NCBI GenBank assembly: GCA_964466595.1
Contig: CAYXNR010000003.1
Location: 1-64,000, forward strand
Reading direction: 5' to 3'
From: JABDGC01 sp964466595
GTDB lineage: Bacteria; Pseudomonadota; Gammaproteobacteria; DSM-16500
DNA: 64,000 bases
The position numbers and the translations under genes were made by a program. How positions within the stretch are numbered: the first letter of the stretch is position 1; each line of letters starts with the position of its first letter. The notes below the pieces were generated by a model. The model ran no database searches. It had not been told where the DNA came from and worked only from the letters and a program-made list of their open reading frames with translations. This document shows positions 9,158 to 17,097 of the stretch, piece by piece.

Positions 9158-10594
9158 ATGGAATGGGAAACAGTCATTGGTCTGGAAATTCATGCCCAAT
9201 TATTAACAAAAAGTAAAATTTTCTCAGGAGCCCCTACCCAATTTGGCGCGCCGCCCAATACCCAAGCCTGCGCGATCGATCTAGGCTTGCCCGGCGTGCT
9301 TCCCGTTCTGAATAATGAGGCCGTCTTAATGGCGCTTAAATTTGGCATCGGTATTCATGCAGAAATCAATCGTAAATCTGTTTTTGCACGTAAAAATTAT
9401 TTTTATCCGGATTTGCCTAAGGGCTATCAAATCAGTCAATATGAAACCCCTATCGTCGGCAAGGGCTATTTGGATATTTCACTTCCTGAGGGCAAGGAAA
9501 AACGCATTCACATCACTCGCGCTCATCTCGAAGAAGATGCGGGTAAATCCTTGCATGAAGATTTCATGGATTTAAGTGGCATCGATTTAAATCGTGCCGG
9601 TACGCCTCTTCTAGAAATTGTTTCCGAACCCGAGCTACGCTCGGCTAAAGAAGCCATCGCTTATTTAAAAACTGTTCATGCTCTCGTACGCTATTTGGAT
9701 ATCTGCGATGGCAATATGCAAGAAGGCTCTTTCCGCTGCGATGCGAATGTATCGATCCGTCCTACAGGTGAAAGCAAGTTAGGGACTCGCACCGAGCTTA
9801 AAAATATCAATTCCTTTCGCTTTGTAGAACGCGCTATTAATTATGAAATTGAAAGACAGATTGCTGTTCTTGAAAATGGCGGTACGATTAGACAGGAAAC
9901 TCGTCTTTATAATCCAGATAAAAATGAAACTCGGCCGATGCGCAGCAAAGAAGAAGCCAATGACTATCGCTACTTTCCTGATCCGGATTTGCTGCCTCTT
10001 ATTGTGAGTGACGAATTATTAGAAAAAGCGCGTCAACAAATGCCAGAGTTGCCTGATCAAAAGCGCCAGCGTTTTATGGAACAATATAGCTTAAGCGCTT
10101 ATGATGCCACGATCCTCATTGCCAATCGTGAGCTGGCGGATTATTTTGAAACGGTGGTAAAAGAAGCCGGCGGACAGGCTAAGCTTGCTGCTAACTGGGT
10201 GATTAGTGAACTGCTGGGCTCGCTTAATCGCAATGATCTTGAAATTACTGACTGTCCTATTCCTGCTATACAACTTGCTAAATTAGTACGCCGCATCAGT
10301 GACAACACTATTTCTGGCAAGATTGCCAAAACGGTTTTTGAAACTTTATGGAATGAAAGCCTGGATGTTGATGCCCTGATTGAAAAACAGGGTTTAAAAC
10401 AGGTTAGTGATTCTGCTGCCATTGAAAAAATGATCGATCAGGTCTTGGCTGCCAATGAAGAAAAAGTAAGTGAATATCGCGCTGGTAAAGAAAAACTCTT
10501 TGGCTACTTTATTGGTCTTCTGATGAAGGAATCTCAAGGAAAATTAAATCCGCAGCAATTAAATGAAAGCCTGAAGAAAAAATTGCGAGGCTAA
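9158..10594 (+). CDS. gatB: Asp-tRNA(Asn)/Glu-tRNA(Gln) amidotransferase subunit B
   Basis: A 478-residue GatB with the expected start (WETVIGLEIHAQL), the kinase-like catalytic core (GIDLNRAGTPLLEIVSEPE, EGSFRCDANVSIRP, ELKNINSFRFVERAI) and a C-terminal YqeY-like tRNA-binding domain. It activates the mischarged glutamate or aspartate with ATP and transfers ammonia from GatA. The stop codon is followed after one base by the ATG of an ankyrin-repeat gene. Confidence 0.98.
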   Translation: MEWETVIGLEIHAQLLTKSKIFSGAPTQFGAPPNTQACAIDLGLPGVLPVLNNEAVLMALKFGIGIHAEINRKSVFARKNYFYPDLPKGYQISQYETPIVGKGYLDISLPEGKEKRIHITRAHLEEDAGKSLHEDFMDLSGIDLNRAGTPLLEIVSEPELRSAKEAIAYLKTVHALVRYLDICDGNMQEGSFRCDANVSIRPTGESKLGTRTELKNINSFRFVERAINYEIERQIAVLENGGTIRQETRLYNPDKNETRPMRSKEEANDYRYFPDPDLLPLIVSDELLEKARQQMPELPDQKRQRFMEQYSLSAYDATILIANRELADYFETVVKEAGGQAKLAANWVISELLGSLNRNDLEITDCPIPAIQLAKLVRRISDNTISGKIAKTVFETLWNESLDVDALIEKQGLKQVSDSAAIEKMIDQVLAANEEKVSEYRAGKEKLFGYFIGLLMKESQGKLNPQQLNESLKKKLRG

Positions 10595-10595
10595 A

Positions 10596-12041
10596 ATGCC
10601 GCTTTCTTTTCTACAAACTCCAAAGCCCTATCTCTGGGAGGAGTTAAATAAAGCAGCATACTATTGCGACTCAGATCGCTTTATGGCTTTATTCGCAAAA
10701 CTCAGGCCTGAAACTAGAAAACAAATACTCACCTTACCCTCTAAAAGTGGCTGGACGATATTAGCGAATGCGGCACGTTACCTTGACTCGCCTACCTTTA
10801 TTGCTTTACTCGAAAAACTAGAGTCTGAAGACTTAAATCAAATGCTCGAAACAGGCAATCCTAAATTCATAATAGACACTCCGAAGGGCCGTACTGTCTT
10901 GCATATAGCAGCACGTTATCAAGACTGTCGGGGCTTTCAAGCCTTATTGGCAAAACTGAGCTCGGAAACCGTAGATCAGGAAATTATCAGGCAAGATAAT
11001 GAGGGCTACACGCTAGTTCATCTAGTTGTAGCTTATCAACAATTAACAAGCTTGGAAGCCTTAGTAAGAAAAGCAAGCGCAAGAGCCTGGGATCAAACAA
11101 TTAACCTACAAAATAAGGATGGAGAAACAGCAATACATTTTGCCTTAGGCTATGACCGGCTAGCTACTTTTGAGCTATTGAAAACTAAAATAAGCGCTGC
11201 AACCTTGAGCAAAGCACTCCGCATACCCAATCAAGCAAACTTCACAGCCCTCGGGGCAATAGTAAAAGATTACCCTAGCCAGCTGAGGCTTGTAATAGAA
11301 AAAGCACCTTTAGCGTTGCTGGGCTTCAATTTGAACACAGTAGTTTGTCCACAAATGCAGGCATGGTGGTGCTTTATAAATCGGCCAGGGCAAAGTGTGT
11401 GGAATAACACTGAGGAATTTATCAACTTCTTAAAAATGAAGTTAGCTCCGCCACCCAATACAATTTATTCTCATGCTGTCTGGCTTGGTATTTTAGCTGA
11501 AGCTCTTAACGCTAATCCTACTGAACCTATTAAAAATCAGCTACATTACTTAAGTGCTTTTCTAGAAACCCAAGTCCAGCATCAAGAGGCTGCTAAGCAA
11601 CATTGTCTTGCCCTAAGTTCTCCTGAAAACTTGGATGATGCAACTAATTTATTCATCGCTGATCTCTTAAGCCTCGACTCTTCCCTTTCAGTCCTTGAAA
11701 AAAAACAATATAAAATAAAAAGATTGCAGCATCTTTATGCTGCTAGAAATAATAATGATAATACACAAAGCTTATTGCGTAGTCTGCTCAATAAAAAGCC
11801 CCAGATCAGTGAAGAATTATGGAGTCAAGCCGATGATGAAATTTATCAACAAGCCCTCGAGCAATTAATATCGTTTTGGAAAGTGAAAAAGCACGTTCAA
11901 AAAAAGAAAGTCGTTTTTTCAAGTTTTTTCAGGAATCATTTAAAAACAAAGGCTCATCACCCCAGTCTTCTGCTAGAAGACTTTCAATTTAATGAGGAAA
12001 GCAAATGCGTGCGAAATCAAAAAATATCAAAAGCAATTTGA
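10596..12041 (+). CDS. Ankyrin-repeat protein, candidate effector
   Basis: A 481-residue protein with at least four diverged ankyrin-type repeats starting at about residues 51, 98, 138 and 172. Typical cores are KGRTVLHIAARYQD and DGETAIHFALGYDR, and the helix 2 pattern F-x-ALLAKL recurs. The C-terminal half (about 230-481) is helical and lysine-rich at the end, and I do not recognise it. No signal peptide or membrane helix is seen. Ankyrin proteins are common translocated effectors in Legionella and Coxiella, but nothing here proves secretion. It begins one base after gatB, so it is probably co-transcribed and translationally coupled with gatCAB, which is unusual. Its last 37 bases overlap a small BrnA-like ORF. 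Confidence 0.85.
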   Translation: MPLSFLQTPKPYLWEELNKAAYYCDSDRFMALFAKLRPETRKQILTLPSKSGWTILANAARYLDSPTFIALLEKLESEDLNQMLETGNPKFIIDTPKGRTVLHIAARYQDCRGFQALLAKLSSETVDQEIIRQDNEGYTLVHLVVAYQQLTSLEALVRKASARAWDQTINLQNKDGETAIHFALGYDRLATFELLKTKISAATLSKALRIPNQANFTALGAIVKDYPSQLRLVIEKAPLALLGFNLNTVVCPQMQAWWCFINRPGQSVWNNTEEFINFLKMKLAPPPNTIYSHAVWLGILAEALNANPTEPIKNQLHYLSAFLETQVQHQEAAKQHCLALSSPENLDDATNLFIADLLSLDSSLSVLEKKQYKIKRLQHLYAARNNNDNTQSLLRSLLNKKPQISEELWSQADDEIYQQALEQLISFWKVKKHVQKKKVVFSSFFRNHLKTKAHHPSLLLEDFQFNEESKCVRNQKISKAI

Positions 12042-12175
12042 AGAAAGTTGATGCTCATCGTGTTAAAAAACACGAATACGATGAGTTGCCTGAATTAACA
12101 GATAAAATGTTTAATCAAGCTACTTATAAAGTAAGTGGCGCTATCAAGCCAGCACCACGGCGTCGTGGTGCCTAA
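12005..12175 (+). pseudogene. Short BrnA-like (DUF4415-type) antitoxin remnant
   Basis: A 56-residue ORF starting MRAKSKNIKS, overlapping the end of the ankyrin gene by 37 bases. Its centre (VDAHRVKKHEYDELPELTD then KMFNQATYKVSG) matches, from memory, the N-terminal part of BrnA-type antitoxins, which continue as RRGRPK plus a ribbon-helix-helix domain. Here the frame stops after PAPRRRGA. The next frame continues PKKHLPSQIFSPIKQS to a stop at about 12222, so loss of two bases at about 12169-12171 would explain the break. No BrnT toxin is adjacent. It could instead be a genuine short protein. Confidence 0.5.
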
Positions 12176-12236
12176 AAAGCACCTACCATCACAAATATTC
12201 TCACCGATAAAACAAAGCTAAAGCAGGATTAAAAAA

Positions 12237-13109
12237 ATGAAAGCGTCCATCCGCGGCACAGAACTTTATTTTGACATCGCTGGTATGCAACTTGCACCAC
12301 GGGGCAAGAACTTTGAAGAAAGACCGGTTTTGTTTCTCTTGCATGGCGGTCCCGGTGGAGATCATTTGCGTTTCAAACAACATTCTCTCGAATTGCAGAA
12401 AGTCGCACAGCTGGTTTTTATTGACCACCGGGGATGTGGACGCAGTAAAAAAACCAAACAAGCTGATTATACCTTGGAAAATAACATCGAAGATCTTGAG
12501 GCCTTACGCAAACACCTAGGCTTAAAGCGAATTGCTATTTTAGGCACCTCCTATGGCGGCATGGTCGCTCAAGGCTATGCGACTCGCTATCCTCAGAAGG
12601 TGGAAAAATTAATTCTTGTTGTTACTGCACCAAGCTACCACTTCTTAAAAGAAGCGAAAGAAAATTTGCGACAACGCGGCACCCCCCAGCAAATCGCCGT
12701 TGCAGAAGATCTGTGGAAGGGTAGTTTTAAGAGTCCTGACGAGGTTCAAGGCTTTTTTAAAGAAATGGAAAATCTATATTCTGTCAAGCACAAGAAAAAA
12801 CCGACTACAGGCTATAGTCAGTCTAAAACAGTTTGGTCTCATGAGGCGCTGAATGAAGGCTTTGGTGGTTTTTTACAGCGCATGAACTTTATCCCGCATT
12901 TAAAGAAAATTCGCTGCCCCACTCTCATTCTAGCCGGGGAGAAGGATTGGATTTGTAGCCCAGCACAAGCTAAGCTGATTGCGAAAAAGATTCCTGGTTC
13001 TCAATTACATATTTTGAAAAACTGCGGTCATGCTATGGCAGTGGATGCGCATAAAAAATATCTTCGGCTGATCAGCGATTTTCTTCGACAAAAATCGTCC
13101 TTACTCTAA
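12237..13109 (+). CDS. Alpha/beta hydrolase, proline iminopeptidase-like (S33)
   Basis: A 290-residue alpha/beta hydrolase. The oxyanion motif is FLLHGGPGGDH, the FIDHRGCGRS turn follows, and the nucleophile elbow is LGTSYGGMVAQG (serine at about residue 105). The late acid and histidine are in LILAGEKDWICSP and NCGHAMAVD. HGGPGG and DHRGCGRS are typical of the proline iminopeptidase/tricorn factor family, which removes N-terminal proline or acts on small amides. The actual substrate is unknown. It stands alone and converges with the next gene, overlapping its 3' end by 9 bases. Confidence 0.9.
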   Translation: MKASIRGTELYFDIAGMQLAPRGKNFEERPVLFLLHGGPGGDHLRFKQHSLELQKVAQLVFIDHRGCGRSKKTKQADYTLENNIEDLEALRKHLGLKRIAILGTSYGGMVAQGYATRYPQKVEKLILVVTAPSYHFLKEAKENLRQRGTPQQIAVAEDLWKGSFKSPDEVQGFFKEMENLYSVKHKKKPTTGYSQSKTVWSHEALNEGFGGFLQRMNFIPHLKKIRCPTLILAGEKDWICSPAQAKLIAKKIPGSQLHILKNCGHAMAVDAHKKYLRLISDFLRQKSSLL

Positions 13110-14066
13110 CTCTAAACCCATATTTTCTAAACCCTGTAGCAATTTCAAACTTGCCGCATTCAATTCTTTATCATATTTATAAGCAGAACTGGTTAAGACT
13201 GTTTTCACCATGGTGATTTTTTTCATCATATTCTTTTCATCTTTAAAATGCGTATAAAACTTCTCGACATGAGCCTGCCTTGAAAAAGAAAGGGACTCGG
13301 GATTACTGGTTTTCGCAAACAAGAGATGATTTTTTAAATTCATTTCAAAATCATTTACCAAAGCCTTATATTGCGGCATATTTTTTAAAATCTTAATACT
13401 ATTATCTAAGGCTTGATTAATTTCCTTGTTATTATTGGTACCATAAATTTTGCCTAGGACACTCAGAAGATTCTCATTTACTTTTTGTATTTTTGGATCT
13501 TGATACTTTCTCTTGATGAGCTTACTGATTTTTTCTAGATTTAAAAAATGTTGAGTCTTCTTCGGTGCATTTCTTAAAGGATCGCCGATCATACTGATAA
13601 GAAAGCTGAGTGTTTCTCGCAATTTGGGATTTTCTTTTGTTTCTGGTGTATTCTCTTTATCCTCCCTCAAGGGAGCTTTCATTTCTTGCTTCAGGTCTAG
13701 AGCAGGACTAGCCTGACTTTGACTAGCTTGATCTTGATGAACCAGCCCGCCTCGCTTGATTATTCCATTCATGTAAGTAATCCCTGAATCGATCAGTTTA
13801 TTTGCAGCAAGAATTTGGGCAACCACAGAGATCCCTTCAGCTGAAGCAGGCTCACTTAGCTCTTTACTAAATTCTTTTTTCAAAGCATCCAGCACAGCAC
13901 GGATACGTTGAAGATGTTTCTCGTTATTTTTATCATCTACATATAAAACGCTTTTCATATAGAGAAGATTTTCAAGATGTTGCTCCGCAAGAGCTTGATC
14001 CACTGCTACCTGCGGTCTTTTGAGAAAAGCGATAGTTTCAGCTGCTGTTGGATCTTTTGTGTGCAT
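13101..14066 (-). CDS. Hypothetical helical protein
   Basis: A 321-residue soluble protein that I do not recognise. It is predicted almost wholly helical, rich in K, E, L and N, with a low-complexity linker (about 120-150: Q/S-rich, then EDKENTPETKENPK). It has no signal peptide, membrane segment or enzyme motif. The C-terminus ends LENMGLELE, acidic with leucine at -2 and -4. A GAGGTGAGCT ribosome site precedes the ATG, and a TATAAT lies about 40 bases upstream. Size, composition and isolation resemble lineage-specific effector candidates in Legionellales, but this is only suggestive. Confidence 0.75.
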   Translation of the reverse strand: MHTKDPTAAETIAFLKRPQVAVDQALAEQHLENLLYMKSVLYVDDKNNEKHLQRIRAVLDALKKEFSKELSEPASAEGISVVAQILAANKLIDSGITYMNGIIKRGGLVHQDQASQSQASPALDLKQEMKAPLREDKENTPETKENPKLRETLSFLISMIGDPLRNAPKKTQHFLNLEKISKLIKRKYQDPKIQKVNENLLSVLGKIYGTNNNKEINQALDNSIKILKNMPQYKALVNDFEMNLKNHLLFAKTSNPESLSFSRQAHVEKFYTHFKDEKNMMKKITMVKTVLTSSAYKYDKELNAASLKLLQGLENMGLELE

Positions 14067-14293
14067 AGCTCACCTCGTTTTCAATTCCTAGGCACTCTCT
14101 TTCATTATAACTTTAAAAAAGTCTTAGCATGAGAAGAAAAATTTTTTGAAGACAAAACAGAGAGAGTTGTATTATAATTAGACATTACTGCTATTATTGA
14201 ATATAATTATTCAATTTTTATTAAAATATAATCAAGAAGCTATGAGATGAGCCTCGCTTATTTCAGCTTAAGGATCCGAAAATACGGCAGAAG

Positions 14294-15364
14294 CTATCTT
14301 ATTCTTCTCAAGATAAAATAACACACAGCCGAGAACAACAGAATGGGCAGAGCAGCAGCAAGAAAGGGAGGAAACTGAAAAATAACGCTGAGTTGCCCCA
14401 GAAAAGCATTCGCTAAATAAAATATAAAACCAAGGATCACCCCAAAAAGCAGCCGCAAACCGAGCATGGTGGAACGTGGCGCATTCAAGACAAAAGGCAG
14501 GGCAAGAAAAATCATGACAATAATCGCAAAAGGTTGCAGCAAACGCTGCCAAAAAGCCAATTGAAAGGGACTAGCTTGTAAGCCATTGTCGAGCAAATGC
14601 TGAGAAAAATCCCATAAGTGAGCAAGAGACATTTCTTCTGCCGCAACCATACCCACATTCAATAAACTGGGATTGAGCGTAAAGTCCCAACTCGCTTGGC
14701 TAGCATAAGAACTTTGTGTGCCCGTTTGCGGTAAAAATTCGGTTTTCATGACTTCTTGCAATAACCATTTTTCATTTTTAAAATCCATAACCTTAGCGTG
14801 ATAGGTTGCAATTAATTGATGCTCAGTATTAAACTGATAACGCGTAATTCCTTCTAAATGATGATGCGCCATCACTCGATCGACATGAAAAAAATTATTT
14901 CCCTCATGTAACCACACGCCGGAAGCAGTCGCCACCGCCTGCCCATTGTTTACGGCGTTTTGTTTGCGAAGCGCCGCCTTGTGATCTAGTTGTGGGGCTA
15001 AGGCTTCGCCTATTAGCATCAGAAAAATAATCAGCAAACAAGCACTATAGAAAATAGCCCGCATCAGACTGCGTAAAGAAAAGCCGGAGCTACGTATAAT
15101 CATCAGCTCTTGATGGGTTGTTAGCATGCCAAGGCCAATAATCCCGCCCAATAAGATCAACATCGGTGAAAAAAGATAAAGATTATGCGGTAACCGTAAA
15201 AGCACATAAATCACAGCTTGTGTAAAACTGTAATCTCCCCGACCAATATCCTGAAACTCTCCCAAGAGTGTTGTAAAAAAGATGAGACCCAACATCACAC
15301 TCACTACCAGTGAGGTGGAGATAAGAATCTGTTTAATAAGATAGCGATTAAAAATAGTAATCAT
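14294..15364 (-). CDS. lptG: LPS export permease LptG
   Basis: A 356-residue membrane protein with three N-terminal and three C-terminal membrane helices around a periplasmic beta-jellyroll domain (about 100-270). It has the family start ITIFNRYLIKQILISTSLVV. With LptF and LptB2 it extracts LPS from the inner membrane and passes it to LptC. I chose the ATG at 15362-15364, which overlaps the lptF stop as ATGA. A longer in-frame ORF from 15424 would run back into lptF and adds residues not found in the family. Confidence 0.95.
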   Translation of the reverse strand: MITIFNRYLIKQILISTSLVVSVMLGLIFFTTLLGEFQDIGRGDYSFTQAVIYVLLRLPHNLYLFSPMLILLGGIIGLGMLTTHQELMIIRSSGFSLRSLMRAIFYSACLLIIFLMLIGEALAPQLDHKAALRKQNAVNNGQAVATASGVWLHEGNNFFHVDRVMAHHHLEGITRYQFNTEHQLIATYHAKVMDFKNEKWLLQEVMKTEFLPQTGTQSSYASQASWDFTLNPSLLNVGMVAAEEMSLAHLWDFSQHLLDNGLQASPFQLAFWQRLLQPFAIIVMIFLALPFVLNAPRSTMLGLRLLFGVILGFIFYLANAFLGQLSVIFQFPPFLAAALPILLFSAVCYFILRRIR

Positions 15365-16503
15365 TTGAACGAAAAAAACCTCTTCCTGATTGGAAGTAGC
15401 TGCCATCCTAAACGGCTGCCCCATAAAACTAAGGCTAGACTAAAAAATAAGCCATGAACCCACCACATACCTAAATAAGCTGGAATGCTCGCTAGCTCAA
15501 CCCAATGTCTTGCAACAAAAAGAAGATTGATATAGATCGTATAAAGCAAAAGCGCCGGAACAGCCATGAGATAACGGCCCTGACGTGGCTTCACCTGACT
15601 TAAGGGAAAAACCAATAAGGCCAATAAGAGTGGGGAAAACGCGAGCGAGAAACGCCATTGCAACTCAGCAGCATAACCGGGCTTTGAATAATTTTTCCAT
15701 AAATGGGTAGTGGGAACACCTTCCTGCAATTCACGGTTACTTTCAAAGGCTACTTCTGGAATATGCACGGCATATTTTTTGAATTGAATAATTTTATAAT
15801 CATTTTGTCCAGGAACGCCCTCGTAACGATAGCCCTCTGCTGCAACCACAAAATGTTCTTTTAAATCCTTATCATAAAAGGGCAGGCCTCGCATCGCTGA
15901 AATAATGACTTGATTCTGCTGCTCAGGAAAATCCTTAGCGAGCATCTCTTTTGTAGCCTTTTTTTCTTCTGCGATAAAAAGATTTTCAGCTTGTTTCTGG
16001 TGAGGGGAAAGGCTTTCAACATAAATCACGCGGCGACCATCCGCACTGACTTGAAAACGCCCAGGCATGATGGTTTTTAGGATATTTTCTTCGGCCATGC
16101 CTTTCGCAATTAACTTATCTTTTTGAGAAGCGAGCCAGGGGTTGACCCATAAGGCCAGTATCATCACAAGAGCAGCAATCACCATCGTTAGCGGCAGGGT
16201 CGCTTTCATTAAGCGGGACGAGCCATAGCCTGAAGCATTTAAAACAAAAATTTCACTGTCGCTGTAAAGCCGACTATAGACTAAGAACATGCCTAAATAT
16301 AAGCCGAGAGGTAAAAGCAAGACTAATAAATAGGGAATTTCAAAGCCGAGCAGAGGCAGTAAGATATTAGAAGCTATTTTACCGGAGACCACATAACCGA
16401 GGTAACGTACTGTTTGTTGGCTCAGAAAAACCAGCATCAAAATAAGCGTGACGGCTGCAAGCGTAGAAAGAATTTCCTTGTTTAAATAACGATTAATAAT
16501 CAT
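15361..16503 (-). CDS. lptF: LPS export permease LptF
   Basis: A 380-residue LptF starting MIINRYLNKEILSTLAAVTL, with six membrane helices and a periplasmic jellyroll. The segment SDSEIFVLNASGYGSSRLMK is the cytoplasmic coupling region that contacts LptB, and GRFQVSADGRRVIYVES is in the jellyroll. It is coupled to lptG by a 4-base overlap. Upstream, in the divergent direction, lies holC. The usual neighbour pepA is missing. Confidence 0.95.
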   Translation of the reverse strand: MIINRYLNKEILSTLAAVTLILMLVFLSQQTVRYLGYVVSGKIASNILLPLLGFEIPYLLVLLLPLGLYLGMFLVYSRLYSDSEIFVLNASGYGSSRLMKATLPLTMVIAALVMILALWVNPWLASQKDKLIAKGMAEENILKTIMPGRFQVSADGRRVIYVESLSPHQKQAENLFIAEEKKATKEMLAKDFPEQQNQVIISAMRGLPFYDKDLKEHFVVAAEGYRYEGVPGQNDYKIIQFKKYAVHIPEVAFESNRELQEGVPTTHLWKNYSKPGYAAELQWRFSLAFSPLLLALLVFPLSQVKPRQGRYLMAVPALLLYTIYINLLFVARHWVELASIPAYLGMWWVHGLFFSLALVLWGSRLGWQLLPIRKRFFSFK

Positions 16504-16638
16504 TTACTTACCCATGTATGCGCTTTTCTGCTATTTCGGTAGTCAAGCGAAACTTGAATTGATAAAATTAAAGCCTTGTATTATACAAAATTATGCATTC
16601 AGATACGATCTTCATGCAACAAGGAATTATCAGTCGCT

Positions 16639-17088
16639 ATGTCACGTGTTGATTTATATTTTATTCCCCAGTCGGGACCGACGGCCCGTTTGCTTTTTGC
16701 TTGTCGTCTGCTTGAAAAAGCCTATCAACAAGAACAGCCCGTTTATATCCATCTGGAAAATGCAGAAAAAGCTCGCTTCTTTGATCAGCTTCTCTGGACT
16801 TATCGCGATGACAGCTTCCTTCCGCATCAACTGGGTGAGGAAAAACCAGCACGAGACTCTTATCTGCAATTAGGTTATAGCGCCAGGCCTCAAACGGAGG
16901 CTACTATTTTATTAAATCTGCATTCAGCTATACCTGACTTCTATCATCGCTTTCAGCGCATTCTTGAAATCTTGCCGGCTGAGGCTACCAGCCAGCAGAG
17001 GGAAAATTGTCGTGCTTTTTATCATGAAAAAGGCTATACAATCAATTCTCATCATATTCAAGCGGCTCGCCTCAAGGGTAAAAAATAA
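16639..17088 (+). CDS. holC: DNA polymerase III chi subunit
   Basis: This 149-residue protein has the HolC features SRVDLYFIPQ at the N-terminus, ARLLFACRLLEKAYQQ, VYIHLENAEKARFFDQLLWT and RDDSFLPHQL. Chi, with psi (HolD), links the clamp-loader complex to single-stranded DNA-binding protein. I chose the ATG at 16639 rather than an upstream one at 16576, because family members start at this M-S-R-V-D and an AAGGA lies upstream. valS follows after 9 bases, in the conserved holC-valS pair. Confidence 0.93.
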   Translation: MSRVDLYFIPQSGPTARLLFACRLLEKAYQQEQPVYIHLENAEKARFFDQLLWTYRDDSFLPHQLGEEKPARDSYLQLGYSARPQTEATILLNLHSAIPDFYHRFQRILEILPAEATSQQRENCRAFYHEKGYTINSHHIQAARLKGKK

Positions 17089-17097
17089 GGTAAAAGT

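Noticed and set aside
14160..14240. PmrA-type regulatory box upstream of the helical protein gene
   Set aside because: The region is AT-rich, but no pair of TTAATATT-like half sites with the right spacing is present.
15365..15424. N-terminal extension of LptG
   Set aside because: It lies inside lptF. The ATGA overlap at 15361-15364 is the natural start.
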